The position numbers and the translations under genes were made by a program. A DNA stretch of 64,000 nt from contig NC_134710.1 in assembly GCF_043290135.1 (NCBI RefSeq), positions 281,975,776-282,039,775 of the forward strand, in the 5' to 3' direction. Under the pieces are notes generated by a model, which worked only from the letters and a program-made list of their open reading frames with translations, searched no databases and had not been told where the DNA came from. This document shows positions 24,141 to 35,379 of this stretch, in pieces; positions within the stretch are counted from its first letter, which is position 1, and every line of letters begins with the position of its first letter. The DNA is from Rhipicephalus microplus (Eukaryota > Arthropoda > Arachnida > Ixodida > Ixodidae).

Positions 24141-25077
24141 ACATTGTGGGACTAAATGAAATAATAAAAACAAGCGGACAGAAAGAGAATAAGCAGCACC
24201 ACGCTATAAACACCGGCCCCATGCATCGCAAATATTCTGCGGCCTAGGACTGTGTTCAGCAGAATGAACCCCTTAAAGGCTATAGCCTTATCGTTTATAT
24301 GGTAGTAGTGAATTTGAAAATGGGAAGCCCTATAGCAATCTTTTCACAAAGAGCTATAATATGTTGTCTGTTATTAAGTATTTAAAAAACTGGTGCGATG
24401 TTGAACCATGCATAAAACAATAAAAATAAGAGCTTACGTTGGATAGGATAACACAAAATTTTCAGCCTATTCTATCATTAGTCCTATTTGTGCGGGCATT
24501 CAGCCATGAAAAACTTGGCGATCACACGTACAGTGAGAATCGCTGATATGCGAAGCACAAAGGAAGAATGTTGATATATGCCACTTTGAAATCAGCACAA
24601 CGTCATGAGAGGCACGGAAAATATTCCGTACATGACTTTCTTGTCATGATTATTGTGTTTGGACGTGTAATTTATCTTCGTCCTTTTTTTCAGGTCACGT
24701 GATACGAAATTTGGTATATGCTAGCGAAATGGCCGCGAGCACACAATGAGCGTAGCATTTTGTCATGTTTTATATGGCACGTATGTCATGATTATTATAC
24801 TTGCACGTGTCAGTTACCTTTGTCGTTTATTAACCTCTAGTGATACCGAATGGAGTATATGTGAAGCTAGCGAAACGGCTGCGAGTGCATCATGAGCATG
24901 GCTTGTAGTCATGTGTTAGGTGACATGAATGTCATGCTTTCCACAATAGGGTCTGTCACTTATGTTCGCCAAGCAACCGTGGCATACCGTTCTGGTTTTG
25001 CAATGTTTCATGTGAACGAAACCGCGACAAGAGCATCAAGACCATGACATGTAAATGATGGCATTCATGACATACAT

Positions 25078-26014
25078 CATCAACATCATCATCATCAGCC
25101 TGACTACGTCCACTGCAGGACAAAGGCCTCTCCCATGTTCCGCCAGTTAACCCGGTCCTGTGATTGCTGCTGCCAATATACACCCGCAAACTTCTTAATC
25201 TCATCTGCCCACCTAACCTTTTGTCTCCCCCTAACCCGCTTGCCTTCTCTGCGAACCCAGTTAGTTACCATTAATTACCAGCGGTTATTCTCTCTACGCG
25301 CTACATGCCCTGCCCGTGTCCATTTTCTCTTCTTGAATTACACTATGATATCCTTAACTCCCGTTTGTTTCCTGATGCACTCTGCTCTCTTCTTGTTTCT
25401 TAAGGTTACACCTACCAATTTTCTTTCCATTACTCGCTGCATCGTCCTCAATTTAAGCTGAACCCTCTTTGCAAGTCTCCAGGTTTCTTCTCCGTAGCTA
25501 AGTACCGGCAAGATACAGCTGTTATATACCTTCCTCTTGAGGGAGATTGAAAATCTACCTGTCATAATTTGAGAGTGCTTGCCAAATGTGCTCCACCCTA
25601 TTGTTATTGTTCTAGTTACTTCAATCTCGTGGTTCGGCTCGGCGGTTATTACCTGCCCTAAGTCAACATAGTCTTTTACAACTTGGAGTGCACTATTACC
25701 TATATCGAAGCGCGGCTCACTTGCGAGGTTGTTGTACATTACTTTCGTTTTGTGCAGGTTAATTTTAATACCCATCTTTCTGCTCTCCTTGTCTAACTCC
25801 GTAATCATCAGTTGAAATTTGTCCCCTGAGTTATGCAGCAATGCAATATCATCAGCGAAGCGCAGTTTACCAAGGTACTCTCCAATAGCTCTTATCGCTA
25901 TCTGTTCCCATTCTAGGCTTCTGAATACCTCCTGTAAGCACGCGGTAAACAGCATTGGGGAGATTGTGTCTCCCTGCCTTACACCCTTCTCGATCGGTAT
26001 TCTGATTGGTATTC
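25078..26014 (-). mobile_element. 5'-truncated RTE-like LINE inside copy A
   Basis: A minus-strand RT fragment ends in the characteristic RTE 3' end: GGCCTTTGTCCTGCAGTGGA, then CGTAGTCAGGCTGATGATGA. A perfect 10 bp TSD, TGACATACAT, flanks it (25068-25077 and 26015-26024). The homologous position of copy B (around 33445-33455) runs straight through without it. Confidence 0.9.
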
Positions 26015-26024
26015 TGACATACAT
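25338..26024 (-). pseudogene. RTE-like reverse transcriptase C-terminal half
   Basis: The frame of 228 codons contains GVRQGDTISPMLFTACLQEV (RT block before the active site), LRFADDIALL with the catalytic FADD, KMGIKINLHKTKVM and SYGEETWRL. The true C-terminus (about 25337-25100) follows in shifted frames with KKRKWTRAGHVARR and WRNMGEAFVLQWT, typical of RTE proteins. The N-terminal RT blocks and the endonuclease are missing by 5' truncation. It was part of a retrotransposition enzyme and is now a fragment. The first codons and the upstream border coincide with the TSD. Confidence 0.85.
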
Positions 26025-26147
26025 GTAATGAGTTTAATATTATCAATAATCACTTACATTCGCCATACCGTTATGGTATTCAATACCAATTTTCGTATTG
26101 ATACCATTATTGAAATGGTTAGGAGAGCTAAACTTTCTAGTCTGCTA

Positions 26148-26148
26148 A

Positions 26149-26236
<88 letters not shown>
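26148..26236. repeat. (GATA)n microsatellite
   Basis: About 22 repeats. The Leu-Ser-Ile-Tyr translations on the minus strand are artefacts. Confidence 0.97.
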
Positions 26237-26237
<1 letters not shown>

Positions 26238-26302
26238 GAAAAAAATTTACTGAATGAAGCTTGTGAGTGAAGGTGGGAGGGCTCCTTATTTCAGGAACCC
26301 TC

Positions 26303-26491
<189 letters not shown>

Positions 26492-26619
26492 CGCTCAAAG
26501 TCGCTGAAGTTTTTTAAAAAATGCTTTGCATTTAAAAGTGAAATTCCGCTGCGTTTCATTGGTTACGAAGGGACCAGTTATCGCGCCAAGGACGGCCAAT
26601 AGGTTGGCAGCAGTTATTT

Positions 26620-27650
26620 TCCTACTGTTCGGCTTGCTTCTACACTAGTTTAGGAGGGAAGGTGTTAAGGTTCGGAATGGGTGCTCCTCGATGACTCGTG
26701 TGCTCGACTGCAGCGCGAAGGAAGAGCCGTAGTCCGTTGAAGAGACGCTTTAATGCAGCACTCAGATTTCTACCCGGGTCCAAACCAGAACCCCCGCTTT
26801 TCATTTGGCATTCAAATACCCTCTTTAGAACCCTCGGTCAAACAGAAGGTGGCCCCGCGGCGGTGGTTTCGTGACTAAGGTACTCGGCTGATGACGCGCA
26901 GGTCACAGGATGAAATCCCGGCTGCGGTGGCAGTATTTCCGATGGCGGCGACAATGTTGTAGGCCCGTGTGCTTAGGTTGGGGTGCATGTTAAAGAACCA
27001 CAGGTGGTCGAAATTTCCGGAGCAAATCACTGTGGCGTCTCTCATAATTATATGATGGTTTTGGGACGGTAAACCCCACACATAAATCAATAAAACAGAA
27101 GGTGGAGACTGATAAAACGTGGGGATAGATATAACCACGACCAATCACGTGAACACGTTTATGATGGGCATGGCATTGGAAACAAACACGTGATAATATA
27201 CAACATGCGAGGTGATAGGTTCTCAGCGTGTCAGACTCTCTTCCATGTCGGACCGTGTATTGGCTGACGTCCGTTGGAAGCCGTTTTCAGGCTCCAGCTC
27301 CGTCAACTCTCCCACTAAACGTCGCTACATAGAAGCTGCCCTAAGCGGGGTGAGCACACAGTTAGGCATTTCTATACCAAGAACACTCAGTAATGACGTA
27401 TCGCAGGGGGACAAGCTCAACCGCATGCCGCAACCTTGTCTTGGTCAGCCCAGTTGTCACGTCCATGCGGCATTCTGAAACGACACAAGTGCATTCCAAA
27501 TAAAGAACTTGAACACAGATGGCCGCGCTTGGATAGGCTTTTGCAAGACGCGCGTCAGGGTAGGGTTTCCCTTTTTTGTCCGAACTTGGCGGCGCTTTTG
27601 ACGGCTGTTGCGACCGAGGATTGCAGGCATCGGAAATCCGGGATCAAGAT
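26620..27650. repeat. LTR-like repeat, copy 1, left part (contains a SINE)
   Basis: It aligns with 36588-37330: ACTAGTTTAGGAGGGAAGGT and ACTAGCTAAGGAGGGAAGTT at the left, AACAGAAGGTG, TGGCATTGGAAACAAACACG and TTGGATAGGCTTTTGCAAGA further right. It is interpreted as LTR-type sequence because copy 2 directly borders a gag start. Similarity stops near 27650 and appears to resume at 28846, so about 1.2 kb is inserted. Confidence 0.55.
26853..27092 (+). mobile_element. Complete family-1 SINE (Ruka-like) with TSD
   Basis: This is a full-length tRNA-derived SINE. The head CCGCGGCGGTGGTTTCGTGA carries an A-box-like GTGACTAAGGTACTCGG and a B-box-like GGATGAAATCC. The body follows (CCGATGGCGGCG, GGTCGAAATTTCCGGAG, GGTTTTGGGACGGTAAACCC) with an ATAAATCAATAAAA tail. 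A 13 bp perfect TSD (AAACAGAAGGTGG) lies at 26840-26852 and 27093-27105. RNA polymerase III promoter function is inferred from the boxes. LINE partner unknown. Confidence 0.92.
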
Positions 27651-28845
27651 GTCGAGGCAGGAGGAAGTTGAACTTAGTATAGAGGGCTTATTTTCATTAT
27701 TTACATGGCAGGAGCTCTCTGGCACGAAGCTTAAATTGAGAAGCTCTACAATGAAAGCATCTCCATTGAACAAGCACATTTAACAAGCATCTGTGAACAA
27801 GATCACAGCTGTCCACGAGGACTGTTTCCGAAAAGTCTCTTTTTCCCAGATACCTAGATCGGGGACTAGGTCCGTATTGCACAGTCCAATAGAAAGGTCC
27901 CACAGCACACACGAGGGTCATTATGCGGGCGCCGCCCCAAACATACGCACATACAAAAACCAAACACGTGTACGGTCCCGGCGATGTGTCCTCCTTCGGC
28001 GAATCTTGCTTGGAGCAAGCGCGGTGGAACGAGTCTGTCATCTCGCTGCTTGAGCCAATCACCCATGCTTTGTTTAACGACGGCCGCCGTCTGGGCACCT
28101 CCGAGAGGCCTTGCCTGGACATCTCCTACTGATTTGAGCGTCGGCGGCTCATCAGTCAGAGATGCAGCGTGGTGGTCCGATGTCCATACTCGGTGGAAGC
28201 TCGGTATTTTGGCTTTTACCGGGGAACGAAGACGCTACATGTCGCATCTCTGCACAGACCCCAAGGACACGCTCACCGGATTTCTTGCCGACTGGTTGTG
28301 CCCCCACGATCTCTGACGACTGCACAGTTCTGGCTGACGGGCTCGCCTTACTGCCTTTCCTGACGCTGAAACGAGCTCTCGCTGAGTAGTGCCCCGTCCT
28401 CGGACTCCTGAAACCGTGTCCATCTTTCCTATCTTCCTCTTACTTCTGTATGTGGGCCACTCTGTCCCTGCTCTATTCTATCCGTATCCCTTTTAATCCT
28501 CTCTGTCAGTTTGATGCCTCCTTGTCCCCATTACTCTTGGGCCTCTGTTGAGGTGTCGCACTATGATGCAGGCACTTACGAGGCTCACTTCTATCCTATT
28601 CTCACTCATTTAGGAATCACTTCCCTCCGACCTCCCCAAAGACAGCGGCGCCCCATCGAGCAATATCGGCCACGCAGTGCCCAGCACACTGAAAAAGCAG
28701 GCGTCTTTGCGCTGCTCCTTATCTCCACAAAACGAGACGGCAGCCTTTTTTTCGCTCTGGCGGCCGCGGCAAAAGGGTGGCTCGCCAAGCGCAACACGGC
28801 TCTTCTAAAACCCGTGTGTACGACGGAGTCTTAATTGTTCTCTTG
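27651..28845. other. Unidentified insertion within LTR-like copy 1
   Basis: This block is absent from LTR-like copy 2. It contains CT-rich sequence (28390-28610) resembling the 3'UTR style of tick LINEs, and overlapping frames on both strands. None has a domain I recognise, so the identity is open. Confidence 0.35.
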
Positions 28846-29020
28846 CATGTCTTCTACGTTCCCCTTCGGGGAACCGATCGGCGTCATTAGTTAGTGGGTG
28901 GGGAATTCGCTCTGCTGCACCCGCATACTTTCCGCCACACAATCACGCGCCACCCTGGCTACCTCATACTAACTGCTCCCCCCTATAGAGTGTTACTGGA
29001 CACTTGATGCCCACGTAACA
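28846..29020. repeat. LTR-like repeat, copy 1, right part
   Basis: CCCCTTCGGGGAACCGATCG followed by GCGTCATTA matches the stretch around 37390-37420 of copy 2 (CAACCGATTGGCGTCATTA). The exact right border is not visible. Confidence 0.4.
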
Positions 29021-29600
29021 CGATAGAAAAAAAAGGAAAATAAATCACTCAAGAATATTTACCTCACTATTGGTGAGCGCACATGCGTTAACCAATTTTC
29101 ACTTCAATCACAAAAAGATAACTGTTACGTCATACTGCAGAAGAGAAATAGTAATACATACATAATACTCAAAACAATCATCTGAGAGAAAAGATGTTGC
29201 AATGCACAGCCGATACCAAGTTTACGTTAGCTTGAAACAGGGCCCGCGCACCATGCATGTTCTGCGGTATATCGTCCATTAGGTTACGGTCATTGTCCTG
29301 AAACCTAATAGCCACTCCGTGCGCCCTCCCGGCCCCGCATACCTCACTCGAAGCAGTGACGAACTCAGCGTTATCTATATCTTAGTCTCAACGGATCGCA
29401 TCAAGCACAGAAGCAAAATATTAATAGTGAGCCCATTTCACAAACACTGCCTCGTTTCATCCACAAAACTATTCCTGCACAACACGTCTAATACAGCTAA
29501 AAATGGGTTTTGTTAAATAGGGGTGTGTTCGTACTGCACCCACCACACGGAAAACAACAAAATTGCCTAATATGACAAACGAGACATTTTCAAAAAAAGT

Positions 29601-29672
29601 TCTGGAGCCCTCCACCACGGCGTCTCTCATAATTATAGGGTGGTTTTGGGACGTTAAAACCCACATTTCAAT
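29601..29672 (+). mobile_element. Family-1 SINE, 3' fragment
   Basis: GGAGCCCTCCACCACGGCGT, then CTCTCATAATTATAGGGTGG and TTTTGGGACGTTAAAACCCA is the last part of the SINE. The copy is 5' truncated. Confidence 0.85.
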
Positions 29673-29807
29673 GAATTTTTTCAGATAATTTTTAAAACTA
29701 TTAGTATCCTAAAAGCACCTAACAACACACCGCTTGTCTTAAATGTGCGATGCCAACTCTTGCACAGTCATTTAATTAACAGACACACCTCAGTAGCTAC
29801 ATAAAAT

Positions 29808-30240
29808 AAAACCCAGGATTGTGCGGAAGGTGCCGCACAGTAACAGCGAAAGCTAGAAGAGCGGGTTTTAAGAGCCTTTTGTAAACACTCCTTGGGTAAC
29901 TGCTGCAAGCGCACTTGCTTGATGCCTATAATAGGGCATAATAATAAAAGTTTTAGGATATTAGGCCGGTATTCGCTATGCTGTATTTTTCGTCATTCTT
30001 CTGAGAAGCGTCGTATCACCTCAACACTTGCGCGGAATTTACTACCAATTGTTCATGCAGTAGCTGACGACGATGAGAAATTATGTCTGAAGTGGGTGTG
30101 CGCCCCAGCTGATAGCTGAACAAGACGAATCCTTTGTAATCGCTTGAAACATTTGACGACCCACTTGTTACGCTATTCGCATTGTGTGACGACTGGTTGT
30201 TTTTTCGCTGTTTTAAAGCACTTTATATGTCGTACAAAGA
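29808..30240 (+). repeat. 450 bp interspersed repeat, copy 1
   Basis: It aligns with 51862-52300 throughout: GCACAGTAACAGCGAAAGCT, TTGGGTAACTGCTGCAAGCG, TTTTTCGTCATTCTTCTG, GTAGCTGACGACGATGAGAA, GACGACTGGTTGTT. I see no TIR and no coding potential shared by both copies. From memory, similar sequence is frequent in tick genomic data. Confidence 0.8.
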
Positions 30241-30291
30241 GGATAGCTTTTCCTACATCAAGCCTGCCTCAGGCATGTTTGCCAAGAAGTC

Positions 30292-30480
30292 CAAAGCACC
30301 AGAATGGCTCAGTTGTAGAATACTGGGCTGGCACCCAACGGACCTAGTTCGAGCCTCACTGTCTCAAATTGTGCTACGCCTTTTTTTTTCTAAATTTGTG
30401 CTGCGACGTGGTCACGGACCCTGGCGGCGGCGGCAGACAACTACGGCGCGGCACGTAACCTGAGTTGTGATCACATGAGA
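30292..30480 (+). mobile_element. tRNA-derived SINE, family 2, copy 1
   Basis: The head TGGCTCAGTTGTAGAATACT (A box) and GACCTAGTTCGAGCCTCAC (B box GTTCGAGCC) precede a poly-T block and a body with GACGTGGTCACGGACCCTGG and GCGGCGGC repeats. It ends GAGCCTTCGCTATACAAAAA. Related copies are at 56985-57105 and 57106-57325. Confidence 0.8.
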
Positions 30481-31069
30481 GCCTTCGCTATACAAAAATA
30501 TTACAACTATATCTGACCAGCAAAACATCCAACTGCCACTAAACTGCTACATTCACATCGCCGAATGGTCATCCGAAACGTCAAAGAGCATCAGCAGCCT
30601 TGTCCAGTGCGCATTATTAAGAACAATTTGTTTGTCACATTCGCCTCTCATTCAACTGTAAACGCCACCTGTTGCGACTGGTTCAGTCTCTTAGGACGAT
30701 TGCGACTGATGGTAAACAATAACTAATCTTTTGAAAAAGGCAAGCTCCTAATCCCATTTCCGATGTGTTCGTAGCTAAGCAAAGCGATTTGCGCGGAATC
30801 TGGTCCTGCCAACTGAGAAACGACTCAAATGTATTTTTCAACTCAATCAAATGAAACTTGCGCCTTCGTGTTTCTCGGCAGTCTGTAAGGAATCCTTTTA
30901 GGAGAGACACTTGAACTGTGATTGGTGATGTATAACTGACGTTTCACTATAGGGCTCGCCCAACTTCACCACCCATCGGTAACACGCCATGTCAAAACGC
31001 TAAAGATAAAACACAAACTACTTTCTAAAATATGTTCTCGCTGCAGCAATCACGTGAGAAGAATTCGCA
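30481..31069. other. Anonymous sequence between repeats
   Basis: I see no supported gene, domain or repeat here. Confidence 0.4.
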
Positions 31070-31185
31070 GACCACACGTACACTGGGAATCGATGATATG
31101 CGAAGCACGTTTAAGGAAAGTATAGGTATATCTAAGATCAGCCCAACTTTACTAGGCGGCCGAAAATTATGCACTACTCTAATGT

Positions 31186-31800
31186 CATGATAACGATGAG
31201 ATGCGTGTCATGTAACAACATGACTACATGCGATGCTGATGATGCCCTCGCGGCCGTTTTGCTGGCTCCACATATACCAAATTTGGTATTGAATGACGCG
31301 AAAGGACGACGAAGAAAAATGACACATCCAAACATGATAGTCATGGCAAGCGTGTCATATAAAGCGTAGCTACATGCTACGCTCATAGTACACTCGTGCT
31401 TCTTTCGCTAGCTTCTATGCCAATTTTGGTGTTACATTACCTGAATGAATTACGAATGTATATCACTAGTGCAGACATGATAATCATGACACGCGTGTCA
31501 TGTTAGAACATGACAGCACACCACGCTCGTGAGACGCTCGCGGCCGTTTCTCTAGATCCACATACACCAAATTCTGTATTGCATGACGCGCACGGACGAC
31601 GAAGGTAAATGACACGTCCAAACATGATAATCACGACACGCGTGTCATGTAAAACATGACTACATCCTACGCTAATAGTGCACTCGTGGCCGTTTCGCTA
31701 GCTCCACATATACCAAATTTGATATCTCTTACGTGAATAGACGAAAAAGGTAAATGACACGTTCAAACATGATAATCATGACATTCAAGTAGTGCATAGT
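31186..31800 (+). repeat. Tandem array of ~145 bp units, forward arm
   Basis: Unit starts (CATGATAATCATGAC type) are at 31186, 31333, 31476, 31623 and 31768, giving spacings of 147, 143, 147 and 145 bp. Each unit contains TGTCATGTAA, a CTACATGCTACGCTCATAG block, GCGGCCGTTT, CTAGCTCCACATATACCAAA and GGTAAATGACACGTCCAAA. Confidence 0.9.
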
Positions 31801-32357
31801 TTACGTCCTCCTGTTTGCACCAGTCATGTATCGTCGCCATCAATTCACGTTTTGTAATACCAATATTTGTATATGAGAAGCTAGCGGAACGGCCGCGAAC
31901 GCATTATGAAAAGCCCAATGTACTGCGAAGTAACCTTGACGTGCGCTCGCTTTGCGTCTCGACGCTACGCTAGCAAAACACGAGCACTGTACTACAGTCT
32001 GACGCGGCGACCAGCGTCCGTCAGCACGGCCTGGCGGCAACCAGCGCGAAATGCGACAAGCTGTATTTCATGCCGCCGACGCTACCCACAGAGCACCGCG
32101 TCTGCCTCACTCCATGACGGAGGGACGCTGGGTTCGCTCAAACGCGCATGCGTCTAAGCGACGCAGCGTGGCGAGCAGCTGTGAGTATATGGCAGGCAGA
32201 TCGGCGCCTGGCGTGGCATGGACGGCGTGACGCGACGAAATGAACGCCGGTTCGCACGCACGCCGGGTAGTGTAGAAGTGTTATGGCACCTTGATACCTT
32301 GTTCACAATGAATTATGCGCTTTCTACAGCGAACTAAATTCCGCTGGCGCCGAAATA

Positions 32358-32967
32358 CAGCGCCATTCGCACTGAATGCACTCCGCGTCGCCGAATATGC
32401 CATCTACCACGGGACGAACGCCGGATGATTGTGCTATCACCCAGTCTTTATCGCCGCTCGCAAACTCTACTACACTCTCCGGTGGTGTAGACTTCAATGA
32501 TTCTCGTACGCGGGAAGCAAAAGGAAGCAGTACTGATTACTTTGCTGGCAAGTCGCTGTCTTGTAAAGCATGAAGAGCGGGAAAAACCACCGACGCAAGC
32601 GACGTTGGTGGGTTCGTCTTGTTCTGAGAGACCGTGACAAACTCGGTCACACCAAAGACAAGCTTGGTTACCTAGTTCATGAATTAGGCACGTGAAGTGG
32701 CTACTTAATGTTTTAAACTCTCCTTGGTTACAACATTAGGTTACCTGCACTGCGAAATGACAAGTAAGTAGGGATTAGCCGCCATTTTTGGAAATTTATT
32801 GTCCAGTGCTCCTATTAGTCCACGGCGACCAATTCGGCGAAAGACACCACAAAAATTGGTTCGAGAGCGATCAGCGCGGAGAGGGCTCTTTCGGTGGATC
32901 TAACCGATGTCGAATCGGATTCGGCGCAGTTTCGCCAGTCGGAATGCTCGGTGTGAATGCGGCCTAA
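32358..32967 (+). mobile_element. PIF/Harbinger-like non-autonomous remnant
   Basis: A frame at 32572-32703 reads MKSGKNHRRKRRWWVRLVLR, then DRDKLGHTKDKLGYLVHELG and T. The RRRWWVRP-L-R---G---L--EL pattern is the N-terminal signature of PIF/Harbinger transposases (family knowledge). Ends resemble each other as inverted repeats: left CATTCGCACTGAATGCACTC, right (reverse complement) CATTCACACCGAGCATTCCG, followed on the right by TAA, the trinucleotide type this superfamily duplicates. The rest of the transposase is missing. Borders are approximate. Confidence 0.55.
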
Positions 32968-33400
32968 GTGTTGCATACAGTCATATTCTTACATGGCATG
33001 CATCTCAGTATTATCGTGCTTGCATGAGTCACATATACATTCATCATCTATTGAAGTCCCATAATAGCCAATTTGCTATATGTGAAACTAGCAAAATGGC
33101 GCGAGCGCGTAATGAGCGTGGTATGTAGTCATGTTGTTACATGACACGCATCTCATGATTATCATTTTTGGACTAGTCACATAGCTTCCTCATCTATTTA
33201 CGTCCCATAATCGGTAATTTGGTATATGTGAAACTAGCGAAACAGCCGTGAGTGCGTCAGGAGCATGGCATAACGTCAAGTTGTTACATGACACGCATTG
33301 ACGATTTTCATGTTACGGTCTGTCGCTCATGTTCGCCATGCAGTCATGTCATACCATACCAGTTTTGCAACATGTCATGTGAACAAAACCACCGCAAGAG
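32968..33400 (-). repeat. 145 bp units in reverse orientation, right arm of copy B
   Basis: Blocks TTTGCTATATGTGAAACTAG, AATGGCGCGAGCGCGTAATG and TTACATGACACGCATCTCAT occur twice or more. They are reverse complements of the forward-arm unit. Confidence 0.8.
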
Positions 33401-33564
33401 AACAAAGAGCATGAAATGTAAGTCATGACATTCATGACATATATACCAGGATTTTCATGTTATCACTAGTCACTGATGCTCATTATACAGTGATGTTATG
33501 CCATACCAATATAGGTATCGATACCATTACTGAAAGTGCCAGGAGAGCTAGAAGTCAAGGTGGC

Positions 33565-33777
<213 letters not shown>

Positions 33778-34757
33778 GCGCTCAAAGTGACTGAAGTTCA
33801 CTAAGAAAAACTGTTCGAAATCTTAAGATCAACAACTCAGAACGAAATTACCTGCTTTAAATTTGGTGGCAAGATTATCCAAAAAAATTACGGCTCCACT
33901 TCACAGCTGAGTCGCACATTTGATGGTCCTGTCCTGAGGACTTGCTTCTATTAACGAGGAATACGCAAAACGTACAAACCACTCGTTTCACCACCGAACC
34001 ATAACGCTTGTCGTTTTATCGCAATGTTTGCTTTATCGTGCTTTCTCGTTTTCTTTGCTGAGTTACCACTGCATGGGCTCTCGTGCGTTAACACTTCGGC
34101 TAGGCGTGACTTTGATTCCACTGACTGGCATGACTGCTTATGGTCTAACTTCTCCCGATCGGTTACTTTGACGTGCGACCCCTGTGTCACCTGACGCCAC
34201 AAATCAGCCAGTGGCTCATCTCTTTTCTGCTCTCCGGGGGGAGATCAGCCTCTAGTCGACCAAGCCACTTACTTTCCACATCAGTACATTCCACAGCAGA
34301 ATTGACACTTTTCAACGGCACCTGCTGTACAAGTGACACGGACTCAGTAGTTTGCTGCTCTATTGCTCTGAATCCTGTTTTCCCCTTTACTTTGCATTCT
34401 ACCGAAGTGCTCGCATCGCCTGTTGTGCTAGTCATTTGGCGCACACTGATTGGTCATTGTTCTACTGTACCCTGCACGGCGTTAGCTCTAGTGGTAGAAC
34501 CTCGAGACACATGTTCTGGCTCCCTCATTAGAGAATACCACTCCAGTGTAACTTTCTGTTTTACACTTCTCACCCTCGCATCACACCTCTTTAGGTCACC
34601 TAGTAGCATTTGGCGATGATGACGAAGGCCTTCGTAATTTGCAAGAGTAAGCAATACGAACACACTCATTGCCAACTGCTCAGTCACTGCACATCGCAAC
34701 TTTATCGGCTGAGCAACGCCACCTGGGGAGCAAGGAAGACCAAGAGGTACATACAGT

Positions 34758-34996
34758 TGATAGATTGTGTGGGGTTTAATGTCCCGAAGCCGCCTTATGA
34801 TTAAGAGAGACGCCGTAGTGGAGGACTCCGGAAATTCTGACCACCTGGGGTTCTTTACCGTGTGTAAAATCTGAGCACATGGGCCTACAGCATTTTCGCC
34901 TCCATTAGAAATTCAGCCGCCGCAGCCGGGATTCGATCCCGCGACCTGCGGGTTAGTAGCCGAGTACCTTAGCCATTAGACCAATGTGGCAAGGTG
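34758..34996 (-). mobile_element. Complete family-1 SINE inside the gypsy-like element
   Basis: Full length in minus orientation, with B-box region GGGATTCGATCCCGCGACCT (reverse complement) and TGTGGGGTTTAATGTCCCGA at the 3' end. The flanks GGTACATACAGT (34746-34757) and GGTACACACAGT (34997-35008) form a 12 bp TSD with one mismatch. Confidence 0.9.
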
Positions 34997-35217
34997 GGTA
35001 CACACAGTAGACGCGCGGTAACACCATGCCCAAAAGTGCCTGTTAGCCTTGTTATCTCACTTTTCTGACCAATAATCTCAGTGGACACTTCATTGTCTCG
35101 CACCACCGTGATATCCGCCCCTGAATCAACGCATGCGCCACAAGGCTTCTTTCTCACGAGAATCTCTTTCAGTGGATCTCTCATCAGCGATATTGTCACA
35201 ATGGCAGAGTGTCGCAC
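34997..35217 (-). pseudogene. Retropepsin-like protease, cut by a SINE
   Basis: The frame contains KPCGACVDSGADITVVRDNE. The VDSGAD core is the catalytic Asp-Ser-Gly motif of retroviral-type aspartic proteases, which work as dimers to mature Gag-Pol. Upstream lies ILVRKKPC, as in tick gypsy elements. The frame then runs into the SINE at 34996, so the flap and C-terminal half are displaced and the enzyme is dead. Confidence 0.65.
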
Positions 35218-35379
35218 CCATGTAGCTCGGCTTTCATATGACCACTTATTCAGGGGAGCTACGCATAAACTTCGGCGTTATTAGGACCTATGTCACGTTA
35301 CAGCTTGCGGCCTCTCTGAAAGTGACCCTGTAGTCCGCATCGAAATCAAACTCCTGAATTATGGTTAAAGCTTGCACCT

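Noticed and set aside
31186..31800. CRISPR-like regular spacing
   Set aside because: The whole 145 bp unit is repeated rather than short repeats with unique spacers, and the genome is eukaryotic.
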